Part shown: positions 43,674 through 52,662 of the stretch, one piece after another
Numbering within the stretch: the stretch's first letter is position 1
Layout of the letters: every line of letters begins with the position of its first letter
Source: Desulfallas sp. Bu1-1
GTDB taxonomy: Bacteria; Bacillota; Desulfotomaculia; Desulfotomaculales; Desulfallaceae
NCBI RefSeq assembly: GCF_015594625.1
Contig: NZ_JADNRQ010000012.1
Location: forward strand, 18,580-82,579
Direction of reading: 5' to 3'
DNA length: 64,000 bases
Notes under the pieces: generated by a model
Database searches by the model: none
Seen by the model: the letters and a program-made list of their open reading frames with translations, nothing else
What the model was told of the DNA's origin: nothing
Made by a program: the position numbers and the translations under genes

Positions 43674-46349
43674 ATGCATAAGCGCAAGAAGTGGTTGATT
43701 AAGGCATCAGAACCCGTTTTGCAGTTTATCCTGTCACGAAAACTTGGCATTTCCCCCCTGATGGCGCAGCTTTTAGTCAACAGGGGTATTTATACGGTGG
43801 AGGAGGCCCGGGAATTCCTGGACGCTTCACTGCAAAGGCTGCACCCGCCGGAGTTGATGCGGGATATGTCCGGGGCGGTGGAGATTACTCTAAACGCGCT
43901 GGACCGGGGACAAAAGATTTTGGTTTACGGGGATTACGATGTGGACGGGGTGACCGGGACCGCCCTGCTGGTTAATCTGTTGCGCCGGTTGGGGGGAATG
44001 GTGGATTATTATATACCGCACCGGGTTCATGAGGGTTATGGCCTGCATGCCCCGGTTTTGCATGGGGCCCGGGAATCCGGGATCGGGCTTGTTATCACCG
44101 TTGATTGCGGCATCAGCGCCGTCGCCGAGGTGGAGGAGGCGAAGCGCGGCGGCGGACCGGAAATAATCATTACCGACCACCATGAGCCGCCCCCGCGGCT
44201 TCCCGGTGCCGCCGCGGTGATCAATCCCAAGCGGGAGGACTGCGGATACCCGTTCAAGGACCTGGCCGGGGTGGGGGTGGCTTTTAAATTTGGACAGGCC
44301 CTGCTGGAAAGGGCGGGCAGACCTTATAACCACGAAGACTACCTTGACCTGGTTTGCCTGGGCACCATCGCGGATATCGTTTCCTTGAAGGGCGAAAACC
44401 GCATTCTGGTCCGGCACGGGTTAACGCGGCTGGCTCAATCGACCAGGCCGGGTTTGCGGGCCCTCTGCCGCGCGGCCGGGATAAAGCAGGATTCCCTGGG
44501 CGCCCGGGAAGTGGGTTATATTCTGGCGCCCCGCCTGAATGCAGCGGGACGTCTCGGCGACGCTGCGCCGGCGGTTGAACTGCTGCTGAGCGAAGATGAC
44601 GCGCAGGCTGCTGAAATTGCCGCGGTGTTGAACAGGGAAAACCAGGAACGGCAGCAGCTGGAAACTATAGTTCTGGCGGAGGCGCTGGGCATGCTGGAAG
44701 GCGATCCCGCCCTGGCGGCTCAAAAAGTGCTGGTACTGGCGTCTCCCCACTGGCACCCGGGGGTCATCGGCATTGTGGCATCCCGGATGGTGGATCGCTT
44801 TTACAAGCCGGTGCTGTTGATTGCCTGCGAGGGTGAACAGGGCAAGGGCTCCGCTAGAAGCATAAATGGATTTAATCTGTACAAGGCTCTCGAATATTGT
44901 TCCGGCTGCCTTGACGGGTATGGCGGCCATGCCATGGCGGCGGGCTTTTCCATTCCTGTAGAACAAATAGAACGGTTCAGGAACAAAATCAATGAGTACG
45001 CGGCCAGGTTCTTTCCCGAAGAAGAACAACTCCCCGTGCTGGAACTGGATGCGCTGGTCTCCCTGCAGGATGTTACATACGATCTGATAAACGAACTGGA
45101 GCAACTGGCGCCTTACGGGCACGGGAATCCGGGCCCGTTGTTCGGCCTGCGGCGGGCAAAATTGATTAATTGCCGGGGGGTCGGTAAAAAGAACGCCCAT
45201 TTAAAGATGCTGCTGGGGGATCGCAGAATCAGCATCGATGGAATTGGCTTTAATCTCGGCCAGTATGCCGGGGAGTTGGCCGCCGGCAGGGAGGTCAGCG
45301 TTGCATTTACCCCGTCCATCAACAGCTGGCAGGGCAGGGAAATCCTGCAGATAAAAGTTAAAGACCTCAAGGCGGAAGCGGAAGACGCCGGGTATTTTGA
45401 TGACGCGTGTTCGTGGGACGAACAATTGCGATTGGCCGGCGACCTTATTTTTGTGCCCGAGACCATCATCGGCCTGCTACGGGAAGTATTGATGGAACGG
45501 GAGCTTGACGTTCCACCCGAGATGCAGGCGGTACATCCGGCCAACGGGTATTCCAGTAAGCACGGGTTTCTGCCGGAGTGCCCGGCCCATTCCGCCGGTA
45601 ACACGATAAATCAACTGACCCGGCTGACCCCGGCGCAGGGAAACATGTTGCTGCTGGTGAACAGTGCCCGCCACACATTACAACTGTTCCGGTTTATCAG
45701 TGATTATAACCCTCACTTTGCGGGCAAGGTGACCTATATCCACGGTTTTATGCCCCCGGAGCTGATCCAAAAAGAGCTGCGGGGAGTTGAACGGGTTACG
45801 AACGGTTTGTTGGTGTCCACTTACGGCTGTCTCCCATACCTGCATGCCCGGAACATTGCGTTTGACCGGGTTATGCTGGCAAGGCCGCCTGTTTTTGAGG
45901 AGGACTGGCGGCGCGTGAGCGGTCTTTTTTTGGATCTGCATGCTTCCCGGGTTCCCGGAATTGAGGCCCTTTATGCGGCAAAGGATTGGGACGACAACCG
46001 GAAACACCTGATGGAACTGGCCCCGGAACGGGATATGCTGGCTTATTTTTATGCCTTTCTGCGCTCCCGGGCTGGCAACGGACAAGGCCGGTGCGTTAAA
46101 ACCGAGGTGGTGGACCGGATGTGCCGGCAGGGTTTCCATGTTTCCTCGTGGTTGTCCCTTGCCGTGGCGGCGGCGGTTTTTACCGACCTGGGATTATTGC
46201 AATATCGCTGGCAACAAGATATGCTAATATATAAATTAATAATGCCCGTACGGGGTTCCAAAAAGGAACTTTCCGAGTCACCAACTTATCTTCGGGTCCA
46301 TAAAATCAAATCAGAAGGTCTGAACTGGATTAACAGAGCGCGAAAGTGA
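43674..46349 (+). CDS. recJ: Single-stranded-DNA-specific exonuclease RecJ
   Basis: 891 residues, longer than the roughly 570 of E. coli RecJ; a C-terminal extension of about 300 residues is typical of Gram-positive RecJ. DHH phosphoesterase motifs are YGDYDVDGVTG and ITDHHEPP, and a DHHA1 segment (GGHAMAAGF) follows. It degrades single-stranded DNA 5' to 3' in repair and recombination. ATG 43674 follows GGAGGA. In Bacillus the next gene is apt, which is absent here. Confidence 0.95.
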   Translation: MHKRKKWLIKASEPVLQFILSRKLGISPLMAQLLVNRGIYTVEEAREFLDASLQRLHPPELMRDMSGAVEITLNALDRGQKILVYGDYDVDGVTGTALLVNLLRRLGGMVDYYIPHRVHEGYGLHAPVLHGARESGIGLVITVDCGISAVAEVEEAKRGGGPEIIITDHHEPPPRLPGAAAVINPKREDCGYPFKDLAGVGVAFKFGQALLERAGRPYNHEDYLDLVCLGTIADIVSLKGENRILVRHGLTRLAQSTRPGLRALCRAAGIKQDSLGAREVGYILAPRLNAAGRLGDAAPAVELLLSEDDAQAAEIAAVLNRENQERQQLETIVLAEALGMLEGDPALAAQKVLVLASPHWHPGVIGIVASRMVDRFYKPVLLIACEGEQGKGSARSINGFNLYKALEYCSGCLDGYGGHAMAAGFSIPVEQIERFRNKINEYAARFFPEEEQLPVLELDALVSLQDVTYDLINELEQLAPYGHGNPGPLFGLRRAKLINCRGVGKKNAHLKMLLGDRRISIDGIGFNLGQYAGELAAGREVSVAFTPSINSWQGREILQIKVKDLKAEAEDAGYFDDACSWDEQLRLAGDLIFVPETIIGLLREVLMERELDVPPEMQAVHPANGYSSKHGFLPECPAHSAGNTINQLTRLTPAQGNMLLLVNSARHTLQLFRFISDYNPHFAGKVTYIHGFMPPELIQKELRGVERVTNGLLVSTYGCLPYLHARNIAFDRVMLARPPVFEEDWRRVSGLFLDLHASRVPGIEALYAAKDWDDNRKHLMELAPERDMLAYFYAFLRSRAGNGQGRCVKTEVVDRMCRQGFHVSSWLSLAVAAAVFTDLGLLQYRWQQDMLIYKLIMPVRGSKKELSESPTYLRVHKIKSEGLNWINRARK

Positions 46350-46364
46350 ACGGGGCGTGAGCCG

Positions 46365-48566
46365 ATGCGTTTGGAAGATATCATTCAAAGAGTAATCCAT
46401 TATCATCCCGGCGCCGACCTGGAGGTGCTCAGGCGCGCTTACGCTTTTGCCGACAGGGCTCATGCCGGTCAGAAGCGTTTCTCCGGCGAGCCGTACATCA
46501 ATCACCCCCTGGCCATAGTGTATATCCTGGCCGACCTGGAAATGGATATGGACACGCTGGTGGCCGGGATGCTGCACGATACGGTGGAAGACACCGGGGT
46601 GACCCTGGAGGAGTTGGAAAACAATTTCGGCCGGGAAGTGGCCCAGCTGGTGGACGGCGTAACCAAGCTCAGCCGCCTGGAATACCGGTCCAAGGAAGAA
46701 CGCCAGGTGGAAAACCTGCGCAAAATGTTTCTGGCCATGGCCCGGGATATCCGGGTGGTGCTCATAAAACTGGCCGACCGGCTGCATAACATGCGCACGC
46801 TGCACCACCACCAGGAGCACAAGCAGCGTGAAATAGCGCTGGAAACGCTGGAGATATTCGCCCCCCTGGCGCACCGGCTGGGTATCTACAGGCTCAAGTG
46901 GGAACTGGAGGATCTGGCCTTTCGCTTCAGCAACCCGGCAAAATACTACGAACTGGCCGATCTGGTTGCCCGGACCCGGAATAAACGGGAGGAATATATC
47001 AGTCATATTATCGATATATTGCGTAAAAAGTTGAATGAAGTAAATATCAACGCGGAAATTCAGGGGCGGCCCAAGAACCTGTACAGCATCTATCAAAAAA
47101 TGGAGAAGCAGCAGCTGGAATTCAACCAGGTTTACGACGTAATGGCAGTGAGGGTGCTGGTTGATTCCGTGCGGGACTGCTATGCCGTTTTGGGTACGGT
47201 GCATACCATGTGGGTGCCCATTCCGGGCCGGTTCAAAGATTACATTGCGATGCCCAAATCCAACATGTACCAGTCATTGCACACCACCGTGGTGAGCCCG
47301 CTGGGAGATCCCCTGGAAATCCAGATTAGAACCTGGGAGATGCACCGGACGGCGGAGTACGGCATTGCCGCGCACTGGCGCTACAAGGAAGGCGGGGGCA
47401 AGGAGGGTGATTTCGACCGCAAACTGAGCTGGCTCAGGCAGATTCTGGATTGGGGCAAGGACCTCAAGGATGCCAGGGAATTCATGGAAAGCCTGAAAAT
47501 CGACCTGTTTACCGACGTGGTGTTTGTATTTACACCCAAGGGAGACGTTATGGAATTGCCCGCCGGTTCCACGCCTCTGGATTTCGCCTACCGGGTGCAT
47601 ACCCAGGTGGGCCATAATTGTATCGGCGTCAAGGTGAACAATAAAATCGTACCCCTGGATTATACCCTCAAAAACGGCGACCGGGTGGAAGTTTTAACTT
47701 CCAAGCAAAGCCACGGGCCGAGTCGCGACTGGTTGAAGATTGTCAAAACCTCCCAGGCCAAGACCAAAATCAGGCAGTGGTTTAAAAAAGAACAGCGGGA
47801 AGAAAATATAGCCAGAGGCAGGGATTTGCTGGAGCGGGAAATTAAAAAACAGGGTCTTGACCCCGAGTTGATCAAAAGCGAGAAGCTGGTCGAATACGGC
47901 AGCAAAATGAACCTGGCCGACCTGGATGACGTTTACGCCGCGGTGGGTGACGGGACTTTTTCCGCTGCCAGCCTGGTGAATAAACTCCGCGAAGAAATGT
48001 CCCGGGATGATAAAAAAGAAAGTGCCGGAGAGAAAATCAGGGCTTTGTTGCAGCGGGACCCCCGCGTGCTCCCTTCCTGGGGCAAACCCACCCAGGGCAT
48101 TAGGGTGCGGGGCGTTGACAATCTTTTGATCAGGCTGGCCCATTGCTGCAACCCCGTGCCCGGGGACGAGATAGTGGGGTATGTCACCCGCGGGAGGGGC
48201 GTTTCCATTCACCGGGAAGACTGTCATAACGTGGATTCGCTGCTCAACGACCCGGACCGGTTGGTGGAAGTGGCCTGGGATAAAGATTTTCATTCTCCCT
48301 TCCAGGTGCGCCTGGAAATCATCGGCGCGGACCGGGCCGGGCTGCTCAGCGACATCATGGCCGTGCTGATGGAAATGAAGATAAGCGCCAACTGGGTCAA
48401 CGCCCGGGGCCGCAAGGACAATACCGGGGTGGTGGAAATGATCCTGGAAGTAAAAAACCTGGAACAGCTGGATTACATTATCAGCAAGTTCAGCCGGGTC
48501 AAGGATGTGTACAGTGTGCACCGTACCGGTAAATCTATGATCAGTAAAGCGAGGGATAAAGCTTGA
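46365..48566 (+). CDS. relA: Bifunctional (p)ppGpp synthetase/hydrolase RelA/SpoT
   Basis: 733 residues: HD hydrolase domain with HDTVEDT near residue 67, synthetase domain with [24 protein letters not shown] domain (about 385-450), and an ACT domain at the C-terminus. Both active sites look intact, as for the single Rel of Gram-positive bacteria. It makes and degrades the stringent response alarmone. It starts 15 bases after recJ and its TGA overlaps the dtd start by four bases. Confidence 0.96.
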   Translation: MRLEDIIQRVIHYHPGADLEVLRRAYAFADRAHAGQKRFSGEPYINHPLAIVYILADLEMDMDTLVAGMLHDTVEDTGVTLEELENNFGREVAQLVDGVTKLSRLEYRSKEERQVENLRKMFLAMARDIRVVLIKLADRLHNMRTLHHHQEHKQREIALETLEIFAPLAHRLGIYRLKWELEDLAFRFSNPAKYYELADLVARTRNKREEYISHIIDILRKKLNEVNINAEIQGRPKNLYSIYQKMEKQQLEFNQVYDVMAVRVLVDSVRDCYAVLGTVHTMWVPIPGRFKDYIAMPKSNMYQSLHTTVVSPLGDPLEIQIRTWEMHRTAEYGIAAHWRYKEGGGKEGDFDRKLSWLRQILDWGKDLKDAREFMESLKIDLFTDVVFVFTPKGDVMELPAGSTPLDFAYRVHTQVGHNCIGVKVNNKIVPLDYTLKNGDRVEVLTSKQSHGPSRDWLKIVKTSQAKTKIRQWFKKEQREENIARGRDLLEREIKKQGLDPELIKSEKLVEYGSKMNLADLDDVYAAVGDGTFSAASLVNKLREEMSRDDKKESAGEKIRALLQRDPRVLPSWGKPTQGIRVRGVDNLLIRLAHCCNPVPGDEIVGYVTRGRGVSIHREDCHNVDSLLNDPDRLVEVAWDKDFHSPFQVRLEIIGADRAGLLSDIMAVLMEMKISANWVNARGRKDNTGVVEMILEVKNLEQLDYIISKFSRVKDVYSVHRTGKSMISKARDKA

Positions 48567-49012
48567 GGGCGGTAGTGCAAAGGGTTTCCTGTGGCGCCGT
48601 CAGCGCGCCCGGCCAGGAAAGGCGCACCATCGGACCGGGACTGGTGGTGCTGCTGGGCGTGGGCAGGGACGATGATGACGCGGATGTCCGCTACCTGGCG
48701 GATAAAACGGTCAATTTGCGGATATTTGAGGACGCGGAAGGCAAAATGAACCTGTCGGTGGCCGATACGGGCGGGGAGTTGCTGGTGGTTTCCCAGTTTA
48801 CCCTTTACGGGGACTGCCGGAAAGGCCGGCGTCCCGGGTTCAGTGATGCGGCGCCCCCGGAACGGGCCGAAAAGCTTTACGAGGACTTTGTGCACGAAAT
48901 CAGGTCCAGGGGCTTAAGGGTCGTTACAGGTTATTTCCAGACGCACATGCTGGTGGAAATCATGAATGACGGGCCGGTTACCATGCTGCTGGACAGTAAA
49001 AAGCAGTTTTAA
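48563..49012 (+). CDS. dtd: D-aminoacyl-tRNA deacylase
   Basis: 149 residues with the SQFTLYGD motif and the NDGPVTM segment whose Gly-cis-Pro gives chiral proofreading. It removes D-amino acids from tRNA. The TTG start overlaps the relA stop (TTGA), matching the conserved relA-dtd arrangement of Firmicutes and indicating translational coupling. Confidence 0.95.
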   Translation: MRAVVQRVSCGAVSAPGQERRTIGPGLVVLLGVGRDDDDADVRYLADKTVNLRIFEDAEGKMNLSVADTGGELLVVSQFTLYGDCRKGRRPGFSDAAPPERAEKLYEDFVHEIRSRGLRVVTGYFQTHMLVEIMNDGPVTMLLDSKKQF

Positions 49013-49065
49013 AAATATTTTTCAATGATAGGCTATCTTAAGATATTTTGACCGGAGGGGAAAAT

Positions 49066-49680
49066 ATGATTTTAAAGGGCTTTGAAGTCGGGCTGCTGGC
49101 CACCAACTGTTACATTATCGGTTGCGAGGAAACAGGGGCCGGGGCGGTGATCGATCCCGGAGACGAAGGTGAGCGGATTGTCGAACAACTGGAAAAGCTT
49201 AAATTAAATTGCCGGTACATAATTCTAACCCATGGCCACGTTGACCACATCGGCGCTGTCAGCGATGTGCACGAAGCCACCGGCGCCGAAGTGCTGATTC
49301 ACCGGGCGGATGCCGAGAGGTTAATCAACCCGGCCCGCTACTCGCTGCTGCCCACGGGTTCATTGAAACCCAAAGCCGCCGACCGCCTGCTTGAGGATGG
49401 TGACAAGATCCAGGTGGGCCGCATTACTCTGGGGGTAATCCATACGCCCGGCCATACCCCGGGCGGCATCTGTCTGCGGGTTGGGGATGTTTTGTTTACG
49501 GGGGACACTCTTTTTTACGGCTCGGTGGGGCGGTCGGACCTTCCCGGGGGCAGCCACGCCGAATTAATCAACTCCATCAAAACCAGGCTGCTCGTTTTTC
49601 CTGATGATACAAGAGTATACCCCGGGCACGGCCCGGCTTCGAGCATCGGAACGGAGAAAAAAATAAACCCGTTCTTATAG
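49066..49680 (+). CDS. Metallo-beta-lactamase-fold hydrolase (copy 1)
   Basis: About 204 residues with the metal motif THGHVDH, a second histidine in HTPGHTPGG, the aspartate in TGDTLF and the final histidine in YPGHGP, so a complete dinuclear metal site. The family includes glyoxalase II-like enzymes. The ATG at 49066 follows GGAGGGG. A close paralogue follows after 72 bases. It sits between dtd and an acyl-CoA synthetase gene. Confidence 0.9.
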   Translation: MILKGFEVGLLATNCYIIGCEETGAGAVIDPGDEGERIVEQLEKLKLNCRYIILTHGHVDHIGAVSDVHEATGAEVLIHRADAERLINPARYSLLPTGSLKPKAADRLLEDGDKIQVGRITLGVIHTPGHTPGGICLRVGDVLFTGDTLFYGSVGRSDLPGGSHAELINSIKTRLLVFPDDTRVYPGHGPASSIGTEKKINPFL

Positions 49681-49752
49681 AGAGGCGGGTCGTAAATTAA
49701 TTGAACTTATTTTTCAGAGTGGAAAAAAGTTGAATCCTGGGAGGGAGCTATC

Positions 49753-50370
49753 TTGATTTTTGAAGGTTTTGGCGTGGGCCCAATGGACTCGAATTGCTAT
49801 ATCATCGGCTGCGAAAAAACCAGGACCGCGGCGGTGGTCGACCCCGGCGCCGAAGGCGGGCGCATCTTAAGGCGGCTGGAAAGCTTGGGGTTGACATGCA
49901 AGTATATAATTATTACCCACGGGCACATCGATCATATCGGCGCGTTGAAAGAAGTGCAACAGGCGACGGGAGCCGAAGTGCTGATTCACAAGGATGACGC
50001 CGGTATGCTGACCAGCCCGGCGCAAAACCTGTCGCTGTTCATGGGTTCAATGCTGAAATTCAAAGAGGCCGACCGGTTGCTCGAAGACGGAGATAAAATC
50101 CAGGTCGGCGACATTACCCTGGAAGTTATTCACACTCCCGGCCATACTCCGGGCGGCATTTGCCTGAAAGTGGGTCAAGACCTGATCACCGGAGACACCT
50201 TGTTCGCGGGCTCGGTGGGACGCTCCGATTTTCCCGGGGGCAACCACAACGTAATGATCAACTCCATTAAAACAAAGCTGCTGGTATTTCCGGATTCCAC
50301 AAGGATTTATCCCGGGCACGGTCCGTCTTCAACCATTGGAGCTGAAAAGAGACACAACCCGTTTCTTTAA
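49753..50370 (+). CDS. Metallo-beta-lactamase-fold hydrolase (copy 2)
   Basis: 205 residues, a tandem paralogue of the preceding gene with the same layout (THGHIDH, HTPGHTPGG, TGDTLF, YPGHGPSS). Conservation extends over the whole length, so this is a recent or maintained duplication. The start is TTG with GGGAGGGAG upstream. Substrate differences are not visible from the active-site motifs, but the loop after the metal motif (AGMLTSPAQNLSLF versus ERLINPARYSLLP) differs. Confidence 0.9.
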   Translation: MIFEGFGVGPMDSNCYIIGCEKTRTAAVVDPGAEGGRILRRLESLGLTCKYIIITHGHIDHIGALKEVQQATGAEVLIHKDDAGMLTSPAQNLSLFMGSMLKFKEADRLLEDGDKIQVGDITLEVIHTPGHTPGGICLKVGQDLITGDTLFAGSVGRSDFPGGNHNVMINSIKTKLLVFPDSTRIYPGHGPSSTIGAEKRHNPFL

Positions 50371-50375
50371 ATTGC

Positions 50376-50425
50376 TGCGGCGGAGCAGGGAGTTCGTTCA
50401 ACCTGATTAACCGCCGTTTTGCCCC
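50376..50425 (+). terminator. Possible terminator after the hydrolase pair
   Basis: GCGGCGG and CCGCCG can pair around an inner CAGG/CCTG stem, followed by TTTTG. Weak compared with the other terminators in this window. Confidence 0.4.
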
Positions 50426-50545
50426 TTCCGGGGATTACTATGAAAGTTTTCAAAATCCTTTGGTATAAATAACTAATTTGAAAAATATAAATTGCAGGAA
50501 AATTATTTTGTTTGCAGAAATGATAATGCATGGGAGGGGTGTGAA

Positions 50546-52234
50546 GTGAGTGGTAAATTCATTACAGGTGCCCTTGCAGGCGACCATAATTTAAAAAATT
50601 ATCAAGAAGTCAGTGATACATTCAGCTTTGAGACATTGGCCCGGGAATATTACGGGAATAGTAATAAAGTGAATATTGTTCAGGATGTAATAGACAAAAA
50701 CATTGCCGGCGGGTTCGGCGACCAGGTGGCGTTATATTTTGAAGGAAACCGGAGGAAGGAAAGCTATACATTTAATCAGCTAAACGAACAGGTGAATAGA
50801 TTTGCCAATGTATTGGAGAAGCACGGCTTGCGCCGGGGTGACCGCCTGGCCCTGTTTCTTCCCCGCTGTCCCGAATTTTATATCAGCTTTCTGGGAGCGG
50901 CGAAAAAAGGCATCATTGTGGTGCCGCTTTTCGAAGCATTTATGAAGGACGCCGTGCGGGAACGGTTGGGTGACAGCGGCGCCGCAGCACTGGTAACGAA
51001 TACCGAATTGCTTTCCCGGGTGCCCCGCCATGAACTGCCAGACTTAAAAACCATATTTTTGACCGGTGGCGCGGGAGGGGAAGGGGCTTTAGACTGGCAC
51101 AACGAGGTGGCCGGGGCGTCCACTGATGCGAAATTCTGCTGGCTCACCAGGGAAGACCCGCTGTTTATCCTTTACGCCGCTGGAGCGGACGGGCGTCCCA
51201 AGGGGCTGGTGCACGTGCACGATATCGGGCTGGGGTTATGGGCCACGGCCGCCTGGGTGCACGACTTGAAAAAAAACGACGTGTACTGGTGCACTGCCGA
51301 TCCGGGGTGGATTACCGGTATAGCTTATGGATTTTTGGCGCCCTGGCTGCACGGGGTGCCGGTAGTGATCAAAGGGGGGCGTTTTGATGCTGAAGAATGG
51401 TGCAAAACCCTGGACAAATACGGGGTAAGCGTCTGGTACAGCGCGCCCACGGCTTTTCGCATGATTATCGCCGCCGGGAAAGAAGTATACGGCAAGTATA
51501 ACCTGGGCCGCTTGCGGCACATCCTCAGCGTTGGCGAACCGCTGACCGGTGACGTGATGCAGTGGAGTTTGGAAACATTCGGCATTCCCATTTACGATAC
51601 CTGGTGGATGAGCGAAACGGGCATGAATATGATCTGCAATTTAAGATGCCTGGCTGTCAAAATGGGATCCATCGGCCGGACCGTTCCAGGCATTCAGGCC
51701 GCCGTAGTGGATGACGAAGGAAATGAATTGCCTCCGTACCGCATCGGCAATTTGGCCATCCGGTCCGGGTGGCCCGCCATGTTCCGGGACGTCTGGAGGG
51801 ACCGGAATAAGTACGAGGAATATTTCAGGTTAAAACCCTGGTTTATATCCGGCGACGCGGCTTATATGGACCGGGACGGCTATTTTTACTTCCAGGGCCG
51901 GATTGACGGGGTCATCAATACCGCCGGTGAACGGGTCGGGCCTTGGGAAGTGGAGCAAAAGCTGAGGGAGCACCCCGCCGTTAAAGATGCCGGCGTGGCG
52001 GGAAAACCGGATAAAATCAGGGGTGAAATAGTCAAGGCGTATATTGTGCTGAAACCGGGATACCAATGGTCGGAAGAACTGGCCCAGGAATTGCGCAATT
52101 TTGTGAAAAACGGACTGGCGGCGCACGCGGCGCCCAGGGAATTTACCGTTAAAGCAAATATACCCAGGACCCCGGACGGAAAAGTGGATCGTAAAACGCT
52201 CCGGGGCTGGGTTTTGGAACTGGAAAAATATTAG
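50546..52234 (+). CDS. AMP-forming acyl-CoA synthetase (acetyl-CoA synthetase-like)
   Basis: 562 residues of the ANL superfamily, acetyl-CoA-synthetase-like. Recognisable are DPGWITG, WWMSETGMNM (adenine-binding/catalytic), GDAAYMDRDGYFYFQGRIDGVINTAGERVGPWEVE, and the tail RTPDGKVDRKTLR with the catalytic lysine. The P-loop is unusual: AAGADGRPKGLVH instead of the common TSGTTGxPKG. It would activate a carboxylic acid with ATP. GTG 50546 has GGGAGGGG upstream. It interrupts the otherwise conserved dtd-hisS neighbourhood. Confidence 0.88.
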   Translation: MSGKFITGALAGDHNLKNYQEVSDTFSFETLAREYYGNSNKVNIVQDVIDKNIAGGFGDQVALYFEGNRRKESYTFNQLNEQVNRFANVLEKHGLRRGDRLALFLPRCPEFYISFLGAAKKGIIVVPLFEAFMKDAVRERLGDSGAAALVTNTELLSRVPRHELPDLKTIFLTGGAGGEGALDWHNEVAGASTDAKFCWLTREDPLFILYAAGADGRPKGLVHVHDIGLGLWATAAWVHDLKKNDVYWCTADPGWITGIAYGFLAPWLHGVPVVIKGGRFDAEEWCKTLDKYGVSVWYSAPTAFRMIIAAGKEVYGKYNLGRLRHILSVGEPLTGDVMQWSLETFGIPIYDTWWMSETGMNMICNLRCLAVKMGSIGRTVPGIQAAVVDDEGNELPPYRIGNLAIRSGWPAMFRDVWRDRNKYEEYFRLKPWFISGDAAYMDRDGYFYFQGRIDGVINTAGERVGPWEVEQKLREHPAVKDAGVAGKPDKIRGEIVKAYIVLKPGYQWSEELAQELRNFVKNGLAAHAAPREFTVKANIPRTPDGKVDRKTLRGWVLELEKY

Positions 52235-52255
52235 TCCTTACAATGAAATCATTCT

Positions 52256-52468
52256 TTAATGCGGTTTGCAGTTGCGACACCCGCAGCGGGTGTCGTGTTT
52301 TTTTCTGTACCCGGCACCTTCCAGGGCATCTTCAATTTGCATGCGAATGCCGTCCAGGTACCGGCGGCGCAGTTTTTGCTGTTCCTCCTTCTCCCCGGCG
52401 GTCAATCCTTCGTAGCGTTCTTTACGGGCCAGGTAATTGATTCTATTCAACAGCTCCATGGTTATCAT
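52256..52468 (-). CDS. DUF896 family small protein (YnzC-like)
   Basis: 70 residues. The core LLNRINYLARKERYEGLTAGEKEEQQKLRRRYL is the DUF896 two-helix motif common in Firmicutes; its function is not established. The C-terminal tail HDTRCGCRNCKPH has three cysteines, and the DNA encoding its start is a perfect palindrome that also works as the terminator of the convergent acyl-CoA synthetase gene. The ATG at 52468 follows AGGTGG; upstream frame extension lacks support. Confidence 0.88.
   Translation of the reverse strand: MITMELLNRINYLARKERYEGLTAGEKEEQQKLRRRYLDGIRMQIEDALEGAGYRKKHDTRCGCRNCKPH
52275..52304 (+). terminator. Terminator of the acyl-CoA synthetase gene, inside the DUF896 gene
   Basis: CGACACCCGC and GCGGGTGTCG are separated by one base, so the loop is formed by their inner bases, and are followed by GTTTTTTT on the plus strand. 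It lies within the 3' end of the convergent DUF896 coding sequence. Confidence 0.8.
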
Positions 52469-52544
52469 GTTTATCACCACCTTAACTTCATTATAACACT
52501 GAATTGTCAAAAGCTATACATAGCTCGCCGGGTCCGGGTCCCGG

Positions 52545-52573
52545 TTGACAAAAACCGAGATATTACATAAAAT
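52545..52573 (+). promoter_or_regulatory. Sigma-A promoter of hisS
   Basis: TTGACA, 17-base spacer, TAAAAT, about 90 bases before the hisS ATG. The short leader has no T-box element (no AGGGTGGNACCGCG-like sequence), unlike several Gram-positive hisS genes. Confidence 0.8.
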
Positions 52574-52662
52574 TGGGTTCAGGTATAAGCGGGCTGGAAG
52601 TTTGTCCTCCCGTTTCCGGTTGCCGGATGCGGGAGTTTTCTTGTTCAAAAGGAGGAGCTGTT

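Noticed and set aside
44421..45200. Open frame opposite recJ
   Set aside because: Antisense shadow of recJ without ribosome site or recognisable domain.
46311..47204. Long open frame (297 codons) opposite relA
   Set aside because: Antisense to conserved RelA coding sequence; histidine- and glutamine-rich low-complexity translation with no motif.
52469..52662. T-box riboswitch before hisS
   Set aside because: No conserved T-box sequence or antiterminator pairing is visible; a sigma-A promoter lies only about 90 bases upstream of the start codon.
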